From the NCBI GenBank assembly GCA_035369845.1, contig DAOOVD010000005.1, positions 1 through 64,000 on the forward strand: DNA of 64,000 nt, in the 5' to 3' direction. Numbering within the stretch: position 1 is the stretch's first letter; every line of letters begins with the position of its first letter. Positions 42,511 through 50,593 of the stretch are shown piece by piece. The stretch is from DAOOVD01 sp035369845 (lineage in GTDB: Bacteria; Bacillota; Desulfotomaculia; Desulfotomaculales; Pelotomaculaceae). A program made the position numbers and the translations under genes. Below the pieces are notes generated by a model that was not told the DNA's origin, did no database searches, and saw only the letters and a list, made by a program, of their open reading frames with translations.

Positions 42511-42768
42511 GGCAGCGCCCTGTCACCGCTCGCTCAGGTGCTTCGCGCCGGGTGAACCAAGGGCTTGCATCACGCGATATCGGACCGCCTTCAACTCACA
42601 TCCTGTTCCCGGCACTCAATAAGTGCCCATACAACTCTGGTAAAAAACCGTTTTCACTTAAAACATTTTCAAATACTAAACGGAATATTAACATTGAGTG
42701 CCGGGTCATCCAATATCGCATCCTCACTTCGCCCGGTTCGTTTAAGACGCTGCGCAATATCGCCCGCT
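42511..42768. repeat. Structured intergenic repeat, copy E with internal palindrome
   Basis: Left end GGCAGCGCCCTGTCACCGC matches copies A and G. The stem GCGATATCGG (42574–42583) pairs with CCAATATCGC (42710–42719), where copies A and B have GCGAAATTGG/CCAATTTCGC. The apical part is replaced by an AT-rich insert bounded by a perfect 13-bp inverted repeat, CCCGGCACTCAAT (42608–42620) and ATTGAGTGCCGGG (42693–42705). It fills the gap between amj and ligA together with its flanking direct repeats; no gene seen. Confidence 0.8.
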
Positions 42769-42771
42769 TTC

Positions 42772-42811
42772 TTCAACCTCGAGGTCACGAAAAGTTCGTC
42801 TGCAGTCTGGG
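42772..42811. repeat. Direct repeat flanking element E, right copy
   Basis: Partner of the repeat at 42433–42472; shares TTCAACCTCRAGGTC, AGTT and GCAGT-TGGGA blocks in the same order. Confidence 0.6.
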
Positions 42812-42837
42812 ACGAAGGTGATGCCACCGCTTACGTC

Positions 42838-43710
42838 TTACGCCAGCAGCGACGCGACGTACTTAATGAGGTGCGAGGCGGGCAAAAAAATCAGTTGGGC
42901 CAGAATCGTGCCCAAAAACCGGGTGACGGTCAGGTAGAGAGTCATCTGGCTGACATCTCCCTCGCCCCTGTCCCCTCTCAAGGCCTGATCCGTAATCGAC
43001 GCGGCGGCGGGCTCCACCACCGTGGCCGAAAGCACGGTGGCTACACCGTTGACCACGGCCGTGAGGAGGGCGGCAGTTGTCCGGTAGCTTGGGAAAAGGG
43101 CGCCTGCGTAGAGAGACGAAACCACTCCGGTAGTAAAGACACCGGTCACCACGATATTCAGCGCCAGAAACGTTTTGGGAATGGCCGGTCCCCGCGCGGC
43201 GGCAAGTTTAAAAGGATTCTTCCGGGTCACGCGCACCCGCCCCGTCAGTTTCACAATGCGGCGAGGCGAAAAAAGAAACATGCCGATCATTTTCGGTACC
43301 GAACCGGTCTCTTCAAAAACATAGGTGGCCCGGACGAAAATGTTTACAAAAGAGGGGATCATGGACGCGCCAGCCAGGGTCCCCACCGTGGCCGCCGCGA
43401 TAACGAGCCTGATATCCCTTTCCAGGACGGCAAGCTGAACTCTGTAGGCCGGCTGGTAAATGAGCTGTTCCGCGGGCAGCCTTGCCCCCGCCTGGGCCTG
43501 ACCTGCGTTGATGGCCCGCTCCACGATGGACGACAGCAGCGGCGCCTGAAAGGTGTTTGCCGTGGTGGCCAGGAGAAAGATGACGTTGAAAAGGGAAATG
43601 GCCGTGGCCAGCCGGCGGGTGCGGACACCGGAAATACGCACCGCGTAGCTGAGTGTATAGATAAAATGGATGACTGCGGTTAGCGCAGCTACAACAAGAA
43701 GACGATCCAT
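42838..43710 (-). CDS. amj: Amj-family lipid II flippase
   Basis: A 290-residue polytopic membrane protein of the Amj (YdaH/DUF2837) family, which in Bacillus subtilis can move lipid II across the membrane in place of MurJ. It shows about six to seven hydrophobic segments. The opening DRLLVVAALTAVIHFIYTLSYAVRISGVRTRRLATAISLFN is characteristic, and later segments include VNGVATVLSATVVEPAAASITDQALRGD. The ATG at 43710 is preceded by GGAGG at five bases; the start at 43734 has none. It is a monocistronic-looking gene flanked on both sides by repeat elements. Confidence 0.88.
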   Translation of the reverse strand: MDRLLVVAALTAVIHFIYTLSYAVRISGVRTRRLATAISLFNVIFLLATTANTFQAPLLSSIVERAINAGQAQAGARLPAEQLIYQPAYRVQLAVLERDIRLVIAAATVGTLAGASMIPSFVNIFVRATYVFEETGSVPKMIGMFLFSPRRIVKLTGRVRVTRKNPFKLAAARGPAIPKTFLALNIVVTGVFTTGVVSSLYAGALFPSYRTTAALLTAVVNGVATVLSATVVEPAAASITDQALRGDRGEGDVSQMTLYLTVTRFLGTILAQLIFLPASHLIKYVASLLA

Positions 43711-43779
43711 CAAAACCTCCGGCAACCAGCCCATCTGTAGTATTTCCCAAAAAAGCGACCGTTTAAGCCACAGACCCTG

Positions 43780-44035
43780 TCAGGCTCGACGCGCTCATCC
43801 AATATCGCATCCTAACTTCGCCCGGTTCACCTTGCCCATGCACTCAGGTTACAGTATCCCTTACCGAAAGGCAATGCGCTCTTGGGTATTACCGGACAGC
43901 TCCGCAGTGTCCGCACCCCCGGTTTCGCAGCCTTGCCGAGCAAAAGTCTACTCCGGCGCTGCGCAATGCAGTTCGCTGCTGACGAAGGCGTCGTTCTCGT
44001 CCGTGGCAGTATGCAAAGCGCCCTGAGGTTGAAAC
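43780..44035. repeat. Structured intergenic repeat, composite partial copy F
   Basis: Begins with an E-like right half (GCTCATCCAATATCGCATCC…CGCCCGGTTCACC). Unrelated sequence follows, then an A-like right end (GGCGCTGCGCAATGCAGTTCGCTGCTGACGAAGGCG). The left half is missing. It fills most of the gap between pcrA and amj; no gene seen. Confidence 0.65.
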
Positions 44036-44086
44036 GCTCGCTCAGGTTATTTTTTTGCGCCCCGCATTCTTGTGGGCGGCGCCTTT

Positions 44087-46255
44087 TCAGTCAGCCCTTT
44101 CCAGCGGGGCGTACCTGGCCAGGAGCACTTTAATTCCCTGCTCCGGAAAAGCCACTTTGTACTCCAAATCTTCGTCCGCCCCCCGCAGGCCGACGACGAC
44201 ACCCACGCCCCACTTCCCGTGCCTGACTTTATCGCCCAGGACGAACTCCCCCGGCTGCGGGAGCCTTTTCCCGTCCGCTTTCAGGTCCGGCGCGGAGTTT
44301 GCGGGGTGTACGCCATCCTTCCCGTCCGGAAGGTCATCGCCGCTCATCAAATATTCCGGAATTTCTTCAAGAAAACGGGAGGGCAAATTATAGCGCTGAA
44401 CTCCGTAAAGAGTCCTCCTCCAGCAGTGGGTTAGGTAGAGCCTTTCCTTGGCCCTGGTGACGCCGACATAACACAGGCGGCGCTCCTCCTCAAGCTCATC
44501 GGGCTCCGGCAGGGAACGGGAATGCGGAAACACGCCCTCTTCCATTCCGATTAAAAAAACCACCGGAAACTCGAGCCCCTTCGCGCTGTGAAGAGTCATC
44601 AGGGCAGCCTGATCGGCCTCCCCGTCATACTGGTCCAGGTCGGTCACCAGGGCAATATTCTCCAGAAAACTCCTCAACCCTTTTTCCTCCGCCTGCCGGT
44701 CAAACTCGCCGGTAACGGATAGAAATTCGTCCAGGTTCTCCAGTCTCGTGCGCGCCTCGACCGTGTTTTCGGCCAGCAGTTCGGACCGGTAACCGGTCAG
44801 TTCCATCACCTTCCGCGAAATCTCCGTAACGCTCAAATCCGGCAGTTCCCCGGAAAGGGCGCCGATAATACCGCCGAGATCCATGCAAGCTTTCTGTGCT
44901 TTGGCCGTCAACCCGGAAATCCCGCCGGCCCTTTTCATGGCTTCCACCGGCGATATGCCGTTGTCCCCGGCATAGGCCAGGATTCTGTTGTACGAGGCCT
45001 GCCCGATGCCGCGCCTGGGCACGTTGATAATCCTGGCCAAGCTGACTGTATCGCTGTGGTTGAGAACAAGCCGCAGATAGGCGATAATGTCTTTGATCTC
45101 CTTGCGGTCGTAGAACCGCAGCCCGCCGATTACGGTGTACGGGATGCCCGCCCTGGCAAAAGTCTCCTCAACCACCCGCGACTGGGCGTGAGTACGGTAC
45201 AAAACGGCGAAATCCCTAAAAGGCCTGCCTTCCGCACTCTTCAGCCGCAGTATGCGCCCGGCCACAAAGCTGCTTTCCGCGTGCTCGTCCTCACCGAAGT
45301 ATTTTACCAGCGGCAACCCGGGTCCCGCGTCGGTCCACAAACGCTTTTCCTTGCGCCTGGCGTTGTTTCTGATTATGTGGTTGGCGGCTTCCAGGATTGA
45401 TCCTGTCGAGCGGTAATTTTGCTCAAGTCTGATCACTTTGGCCTCGGGATAATCCCGCTCAAAACTCAGGATGTTTTTCACGTCGGCGCCCCGCCAGCCG
45501 TAAATCCCCTGGTCGGGGTCCCCGACAACGCACAAATTGCGGCTTGCCCTGGCCAGCAGGTTTACCAGGACGTACTGGGCGTAGTTGGTGTCCTGGTATT
45601 CGTCCACGAGGATGTAACGGAAGCGGTCCTGATAATAAGCCAAGACCTGCGGGTATTCCCTGAAGAGCCTGACCGTCAGGAAAATCAAATCGTCAAAATC
45701 CACGGCATTGTTTTTGCACAGCTTTTCCTGGTAAAGCCGGTAAACGCGGGCCACTTCCCGGTTGAATTGATCGTAGGCATAGTCCGCAAAGCCGTCCGCG
45801 TCCAAAAGCTGGTTCTTGGCCTGAGAAATAGCCGCAGCCGCCGCCCTGGGGGGATATTTTTTATCGTCCAGCTTCAGTTCCTTCACGCAGTCTTTTACCA
45901 GAGTAAGCTGGTCATCATCATCGTAAATGACGAAATTTCCGTTCCGTCCGAAAAACTCTTTCTGCCTCCTCAATACGCGCAGGCAGGCGGCGTGAAAGGT
46001 GCAGATCCAGAGGTCGCGGATCACCTCCGGCACAAGGGCCTCCACCCGCTCCCGCATCTCCCCGGCAGCCTTGTTGGTAAAGGTGATTGCCAGAATCCGC
46101 CGGGGCGGAATTCTCCTCTCTTTAATCAGGTAAGCCACCCGCGTGGTCAGCACCCTCGTCTTGCCGCTGCCCGCCCCGGCCAAAATCAGAAGCGGGCCGT
46201 CACCGAAAGTTACGGCCTCGATCTGGGCGGGGTTCAGTTCCGCCAATATATCCAT
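44087..46255 (-). CDS. pcrA: ATP-dependent DNA helicase PcrA/UvrD
   Basis: A 722-residue superfamily 1A 3'-5' helicase for repair and plasmid/replication restart. Motifs: Q motif LNPAQIEAVTFGDGPLLILAGAGSGKTRVLTTR (Walker A), YILVDEYQDTNYAQYVLVNLLA (Walker B), VVGDPDQGIYGWRGAD (III), RLEQNYRST (IV), LMTLHSAKGLEFPVVFLIGMEEGVFPH (V) and EEERRLCYVGVTRAKERLYL (VI). A C-terminal Tudor-like tail (GDKVRHGKWGVGVVVGL) is present. The ATG at 46255 has GGAGG five bases upstream. It lies 35 bp after pyrE. Confidence 0.97.
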   Translation of the reverse strand: MDILAELNPAQIEAVTFGDGPLLILAGAGSGKTRVLTTRVAYLIKERRIPPRRILAITFTNKAAGEMRERVEALVPEVIRDLWICTFHAACLRVLRRQKEFFGRNGNFVIYDDDDQLTLVKDCVKELKLDDKKYPPRAAAAAISQAKNQLLDADGFADYAYDQFNREVARVYRLYQEKLCKNNAVDFDDLIFLTVRLFREYPQVLAYYQDRFRYILVDEYQDTNYAQYVLVNLLARASRNLCVVGDPDQGIYGWRGADVKNILSFERDYPEAKVIRLEQNYRSTGSILEAANHIIRNNARRKEKRLWTDAGPGLPLVKYFGEDEHAESSFVAGRILRLKSAEGRPFRDFAVLYRTHAQSRVVEETFARAGIPYTVIGGLRFYDRKEIKDIIAYLRLVLNHSDTVSLARIINVPRRGIGQASYNRILAYAGDNGISPVEAMKRAGGISGLTAKAQKACMDLGGIIGALSGELPDLSVTEISRKVMELTGYRSELLAENTVEARTRLENLDEFLSVTGEFDRQAEEKGLRSFLENIALVTDLDQYDGEADQAALMTLHSAKGLEFPVVFLIGMEEGVFPHSRSLPEPDELEEERRLCYVGVTRAKERLYLTHCWRRTLYGVQRYNLPSRFLEEIPEYLMSGDDLPDGKDGVHPANSAPDLKADGKRLPQPGEFVLGDKVRHGKWGVGVVVGLRGADEDLEYKVAFPEQGIKVLLARYAPLERAD

Positions 46256-46290
46256 AAAACCCTCCGGCATTCCCTGTTACAAAATGAAGA

Positions 46291-46872
46291 TCACTTTACG
46301 TCAAAGTCGTCAATGGTAAAGACGGGATCGACTTCCACGCCCATCGACGCGATCTTTTCGGCGCCGCCCTCTTTCCGGTCCACCAGGGCAATTACCTTTA
46401 CCACGTCACATCCGGCCGACCTGACGGCATCAATCGCCTTCAAGACGGAGCCGCCCGTCGTTATTACATCCTCCACAACCGCCACCCGTTCGCCCGCGTT
46501 CAGCTCCGGCCCTTCTATGTACCTGCGCTTCCCGTGTTTTTTCGGTTCTTTGCGTACGATAAAGAATTTGAGGTTCTCCAGACCCTCGGTAAAAGCCGCC
46601 ACGGCAAGCGCCCCGACTATGGGGTCGGCGCCTATGGTCGGGCCGCCGACAGCCGTGATATCCAAGCCCTTGATCTTCTGCAGTATAATTTTGCTCAAGA
46701 GGTAGGCCCCCGAAGGGTCCAGCGTCACCTGTTTGGCGTCAAAATAATAATTGCTCGTTTTGCCCGAGGAAAGCGTAAATTCGCCGAATGCGAAAGAACG
46801 GTCCCGAACCAGCGTGCGGAGAAGTTCCCAGTCTCTGTTCAATTGATAATTGCTCCCATTCTCGTCCGTCAT
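46291..46872 (-). CDS. pyrE: Orotate phosphoribosyltransferase
   Basis: Joins orotate to PRPP to give orotidine 5'-phosphate in pyrimidine synthesis. The 193 residues carry FTLSSGKTSNYYFDAKQVTL, VGGPTIGADPIVGALAV and the PRPP loop GERVAVVEDVITTGGSVLKAIDAVR. The protein belongs to the longer-form group with an N-terminal helical extension. No other pyr gene is adjacent. A promoter-like TTGACA lies about 95 bp upstream. Close spacing suggests co-transcription with pcrA. Confidence 0.94.
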   Translation of the reverse strand: MTDENGSNYQLNRDWELLRTLVRDRSFAFGEFTLSSGKTSNYYFDAKQVTLDPSGAYLLSKIILQKIKGLDITAVGGPTIGADPIVGALAVAAFTEGLENLKFFIVRKEPKKHGKRRYIEGPELNAGERVAVVEDVITTGGSVLKAIDAVRSAGCDVVKVIALVDRKEGGAEKIASMGVEVDPVFTIDDFDVK

Positions 46873-46944
46873 AAAACACGCCGCCGGAATTCTCTCAGAC
46901 GGCAGCTTTCCTCCTTTTTCTCGTTATTCAAAATTATTGCAGAT

Positions 46945-46972
46945 TCCATATCTATTTTATCATTATTGTCAA
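46945..46972 (-). promoter_or_regulatory. Putative promoter of pyrE
   Basis: Perfect TTGACA (46967–46972) with TATGGA (46945–46950) at 16 bp on the minus strand. The -10 box is weak. Confidence 0.45.
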
Positions 46973-47009
46973 ATGAATTAATAAGAAAACGATTTTCCCG
47001 CGCAACCCT

Positions 47010-47345
47010 TTACCGCTCATCCCCGGCTTTCACGCCGGCGCCGCCGGCCGCCTGCTTCGAACGAAACCGGGCCGCCAACACGTCCAGAACGTCGTCCGGC
47101 CCGAGCCCGCGCCAGGCCAGCAGTACCAGCAGGTGATAGACCAGATCGGCCGCCTCGCCCGCCAGCCCGCCGGCGTCTTTGTTTTTGGCGGCAATAATTA
47201 CCTCCGCGGTTTCCTCGCCGATCTTTTTCAATATCACGTCTTCACCCTGTTTGAACAGGTAGGACGTATAGGAGCCGTCAGGCAGTTTTTCGCGCCTGTC
47301 GACGATGAGCCCGTATAAATCTTGAATAATACCCTGTTCGCCCAC
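47010..47345 (-). CDS. hisE: Phosphoribosyl-ATP pyrophosphatase
   Basis: Second step of histidine synthesis, hydrolysing PR-ATP to PR-AMP. The 111 residues show the MazG-like all-alpha fold with LPDGSYTSYLFKQGEDVILKKIGEETAEVIIAAKN and EAADLVYHLLVLLAWRGL. It stands as a separate gene 15 bp after hisI, and is not fused to it. The C-terminal tail (after about residue 95) is low-complexity and basic. Last gene of the his run. Confidence 0.96.
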   Translation of the reverse strand: MGEQGIIQDLYGLIVDRREKLPDGSYTSYLFKQGEDVILKKIGEETAEVIIAAKNKDAGGLAGEAADLVYHLLVLLAWRGLGPDDVLDVLAARFRSKQAAGGAGVKAGDER

Positions 47346-47360
47346 TGTAACTCTCCAATA

Positions 47361-47750
47361 CTATTTCCTTCCGTAGACCCGCTCCGGGTCGAACAGCCTT
47401 TCCCCCGCCACCGTCACGCTGCCGTCCTTTTCCAGCCGGTAGTGAAAGCAGGAATAGTACCCCTCGTGGCAGGCCGCTCCGCACTGCTCCACTTTTATGA
47501 GCAAAGTATCACGGTCGCAGTCGTACAATACTTCCTTGACGCGCTGAACGTGACCCGAGGTTTCCCCCTTATGCCAGAAGACTTTCCTGCTGCGGCTCCA
47601 GAACCAGGTCTCACCCGTGGCGAGAGTTTTTTCAAGGGCTTCCCTGTTCATGTAGGCCATCATTAAAACCGATCCGCTCCCGGCATCCTGGATGATTGCC
47701 GGAATCAGACCGGCTTCGCCGTATTTCAAGCTGCTCAAATCGAAAGACAT
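47361..47750 (-). CDS. hisI: Phosphoribosyl-AMP cyclohydrolase
   Basis: Opens the adenine ring of PR-AMP, third step of histidine synthesis. The 129 residues include MMAYMNREALEKTLATGETWFWSRSRK, VFWHKGETSGHVQRV, and the metal-site DCDRDTLLIKVEQCGAACHEGYYSCF with its conserved Cys. Separate from hisE. It lies 15 bp after hisF. Confidence 0.96.
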   Translation of the reverse strand: MSFDLSSLKYGEAGLIPAIIQDAGSGSVLMMAYMNREALEKTLATGETWFWSRSRKVFWHKGETSGHVQRVKEVLYDCDRDTLLIKVEQCGAACHEGYYSCFHYRLEKDGSVTVAGERLFDPERVYGRK

Positions 47751-47765
47751 CGTTCCCCTCCAATT

Positions 47766-48524
47766 TCAAATCCTTACCGGAATCCCCCTGGAACGCAAGT
47801 ATTCCTTCGTCTCCCTGATCGAATACTCGCCAAAATGAAAAATCGAAGCGGCCAGGGCGGCGTCCGCTTCGCCGTCAGTCAGCCCTTCGGCGATATGCTC
47901 CAGGTTCCCCACGCCACCGGAGGCAATGACGGGAATATTGACCGACCTTGCTATTGTTCTGGTAAGCGGTATGTCGTAGCCGTCCTTCGTGCCGTCCCGG
48001 TCCATGCTCGTAAGAAGAATTTCCCCGGCGCCGAGCGATTCCACCTTTTTGGCCCATTCCACCGCGTCAATCCCCGTCGGTGTGCGGCCCCCGTGAATAT
48101 AAACCTCCCATTTGCCCGGCCCGCGCCGCCGGGCGTCTATCGCCACGACAATGCACTGGCTGCCGAATTTTCCCGCCGCCTCGGCCACGAGGGCGGGGTT
48201 CTGCACAGCCGCGGTGTTTACGGAAACCTTGTCCGCACCGGCCGTGAGGGTGGCGCGAATGTCCTCCAGGGTGCTGATCCCGCCGCCGACGGTATAGGGT
48301 ATGAAAACTTCCCCCGCAGTGCGGTAAACCATTTCAAGGGTGGTCTTGCGCCCCTCGGCTGATGCCGTGATATCCAGGAAAACCAGCTCGTCGGCGCCCT
48401 CCCGGTCGTAAAAAGCAGCCAGTTCGACCGGGTCTCCGGCGTCTCTCAGGTTGATAAAATTGGTCCCCTTGACCACCCTTCCGCCGGCCACGTCAAGACA
48501 CGGGATAATCCTTTTTTGCAGCAT
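47766..48524 (-). CDS. hisF: Imidazole glycerol phosphate synthase, cyclase subunit
   Basis: Uses ammonia from HisH and PRFAR to make imidazole glycerol phosphate and AICAR. The 252-residue TIM barrel begins LQKRIIPCLDVAGGRVVKGTNF (catalytic Asp), with GGGISTLEDIRATLTAGADKVSVNTAAV and the second Asp in LLTSMDRDGTKDGYD. The ATG overlaps the hisA stop (TAATG), so translation is coupled. Confidence 0.97.
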   Translation of the reverse strand: MLQKRIIPCLDVAGGRVVKGTNFINLRDAGDPVELAAFYDREGADELVFLDITASAEGRKTTLEMVYRTAGEVFIPYTVGGGISTLEDIRATLTAGADKVSVNTAAVQNPALVAEAAGKFGSQCIVVAIDARRRGPGKWEVYIHGGRTPTGIDAVEWAKKVESLGAGEILLTSMDRDGTKDGYDIPLTRTIARSVNIPVIASGGVGNLEHIAEGLTDGEADAALAASIFHFGEYSIRETKEYLRSRGIPVRI

Positions 48525-49267
48525 TATTCGACCTCCCTTTCAATCCCTTCCGCAATGGCCAGGGCTTCCCTCAAAGTAACCGTCCCGGCGTAGAGGGCCT
48601 TTCCCATTATCACCGCGTCCACGCCCAGGGGCTCCATCATTTTCAGCTTCCGGAGGTCGGCCGCCGTAGAAACGCCGCCGGAGGCAATCACCTTCAGGCC
48701 GGTTGCCCTGGCGAGCTCTCCCGTCGCCTCGATATTCGGCCCCTTTAACGTGCCGTCCCTCCTGATATCCGTAAAGACGACCCTCTGCACACCTATTTTT
48801 TTCATTTCCCCGGCCAGTTCCACAGCGTCCCTGTCAACGGTGACGCCCCAGCCCTCTATGGCGACCCTTCCGTTGCGGCTGTCTATGCCGACGAGGATGG
48901 CCTCCCCGTAACGCCCGCAGGCCTCGGAAACAAGGTCGGGCTTCAGTATGGCGGCCGTTCCGATGATAACGCGGGCCGCCCCCAATTCCAGCAGGCGTTC
49001 CACCGCCTCCATATTTCTGACGCCGCCGCCGACCTGCACGGGGACATCGACCACGCGCAGGATTTCTTTTATCACGTCCAGGTTTTTCGGAGCCCCCGAA
49101 AAAGCTCCGTCCAGGTCCACCACATGCAGCATCCGGGCGCCTCCCTCCTGCCACATGGCGGCCATGGCCGCCGGGTTGTCGGAGTAGACCGTTTCCAGGT
49201 CCAGCCGGCCTTCGACCAGCCGGACGCACCTGCCTTCCCGCAGGTCAATAGCCGGGATGATTAACAT
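48524..49267 (-). CDS. hisA: ProFAR isomerase
   Basis: Amadori isomerase of histidine synthesis, 247 residues, half-barrel twin of HisF. It opens IIPAIDLREGRCVRLVEGRLDLETVYSDNP (catalytic Asp), contains VQVGGGVRNMEAVERLLELGAARVIIGTAAI and FTDIRRDGTLKGPN (second Asp), and closes with IASGGVSTAADLRKL. It overlaps hisH upstream by seven bases and hisF downstream by one. Confidence 0.97.
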   Translation of the reverse strand: MLIIPAIDLREGRCVRLVEGRLDLETVYSDNPAAMAAMWQEGGARMLHVVDLDGAFSGAPKNLDVIKEILRVVDVPVQVGGGVRNMEAVERLLELGAARVIIGTAAILKPDLVSEACGRYGEAILVGIDSRNGRVAIEGWGVTVDRDAVELAGEMKKIGVQRVVFTDIRRDGTLKGPNIEATGELARATGLKVIASGGVSTAADLRKLKMMEPLGVDAVIMGKALYAGTVTLREALAIAEGIEREVE

Positions 49268-49872
49268 CTCTCGACCACCTCCCCGAAATTCTTCAATATT
49301 TTAAGGCCCAGGACACTGCTTTTTTCCGGGTGGAACTGTATTCCGTAAACCCTGTCCCTCGCCGCCATCGAAGCGAAACGCACTCCGTACTCCGTAAAAG
49401 CCAGGGCAAGCCCCTCTTCCTCCGGCTCCGCCACGTAGGAATGCACGAAATAAAAGGAGGAGCCCCCGGGTATCCCTTCCAGCAAAGGGTCCGGCCTCTG
49501 CGGTTCAATCTGGTTCCAGCCCATGTGGGGCACTTTTATTGTGTCAGGCAGGCGGCGCACCGTGCCGGGGAAAATCCCCAGACCCTCGGTATGGCCCCAT
49601 TCCTCGCCGGCCTCAAACAGGAGCTGGTAGCCGAGGCATATGCCCAGCAATGGTTTTCCCGTCTTCACGGCCCGGCAAACCGCATCGGCCATCCCGGCGG
49701 CGCGGAGGTTGTTCATCGCGTCGGCGAAAGCTCCCACCCCCGGAAGGACAACCCCGGCCGCCCGCTCCACGTCGGCCGGGTCGCCTGTAACGGCAGCCCT
49801 CACGCCGGCCTTTTCAAAACCCTTCTGGACGCTCCTGAGGTTGCCCATCCCGTAATCCACAACGGCAATCAT
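49261..49872 (-). CDS. hisH: Imidazole glycerol phosphate synthase, glutaminase subunit
   Basis: Class I glutamine amidotransferase of 203 residues that feeds ammonia to HisF. The nucleophile Cys lies in KPLLGICLGYQLLFEAGEEWG. The His–Glu pair lies in YGIQFHPEKSSVLG. The ATG at 49872 has GGTGGAGG just upstream and gives the family start MIAVVDYGMGNLRSVQ; the longer frame to 49926 adds unsupported residues. Confidence 0.96.
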   Translation of the reverse strand: MIAVVDYGMGNLRSVQKGFEKAGVRAAVTGDPADVERAAGVVLPGVGAFADAMNNLRAAGMADAVCRAVKTGKPLLGICLGYQLLFEAGEEWGHTEGLGIFPGTVRRLPDTIKVPHMGWNQIEPQRPDPLLEGIPGGSSFYFVHSYVAEPEEEGLALAFTEYGVRFASMAARDRVYGIQFHPEKSSVLGLKILKNFGEVVERC

Positions 49873-49945
49873 TAATGTCCTCCACCTATAGCGTTCCCCC
49901 GTGAACGTCAAGCGCCTTTTTTGCAAAAACGCCCGTCCGGAAATC

Positions 49946-50542
49946 TCAACTCTCCAGCGTTCCCTTTGTGGAAGGTATTATCCCCCTGCCGCTCTTTGCA
50001 ACCGCATCTTTTATACAGCAGGCAAGCGCCTTGAAGATGCACTCGACGACATGATGCGTGTTGCCGCCGGCCAGCAGGCGGACATGGAGGTTGAACTCCC
50101 CGTTCACGGCAAGAGCCCTTAAAAACTCTTCCACAAGCTCCGTGTCGAAATCCCCGACTCTCGGCGCTGGCATTTTCGCGTCAAAAGCCAGCAAGCCCCG
50201 GCCGCTCAAATCCACTGCAGCCATTACGAGCGCGTCGTCCATCGGAACAATGGCATGACCGAAGCGGTTGATCCCAGCTTTGTCACCGAGGGCTTTTTTA
50301 ATTGCCTGTCCGAGGCACAGCCCCGCGTCCTCAACAGTATGGTGGGCGTCAACCGCCAGGTCCCCCCGGGCGGTCAGCTCCATGTCCAGATAGGCGTGAG
50401 CGGCAAAAAGCTGAAGCATGTGGTCGAAAAACGGGATCCCGGTATGGACCCAGTAAACCCCGTCCCCGTCCAGGTTTAAAGAAACGTTGATTTCAGTTTC
50501 TTTTGTCTTTCGCGTAACATAACTGGTCCGCCCTTCCGGCAT
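49946..50542 (-). CDS. hisB: Imidazoleglycerol-phosphate dehydratase
   Basis: Manganese-dependent dehydratase of 198 residues. Seen are the metal-binding HxxEDxG/DHHTxEd-type motifs: GIPFFDHMLQLFAAHAYLDM, VDAHHTVEDAGLCLGQAI and the second set FLRALAVNGEFNLHVRLLAGGNTHHVVECIFKALA. No fused histidinol phosphatase domain. It lies between hisC (51 bp) and hisH. Confidence 0.97.
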   Translation of the reverse strand: MPEGRTSYVTRKTKETEINVSLNLDGDGVYWVHTGIPFFDHMLQLFAAHAYLDMELTARGDLAVDAHHTVEDAGLCLGQAIKKALGDKAGINRFGHAIVPMDDALVMAAVDLSGRGLLAFDAKMPAPRVGDFDTELVEEFLRALAVNGEFNLHVRLLAGGNTHHVVECIFKALACCIKDAVAKSGRGIIPSTKGTLES

Positions 50543-50593
50543 CGATTACCACCTCTCGCTAATTAGTTTTTTATGGCGGCCGCGCGCCAAAAA

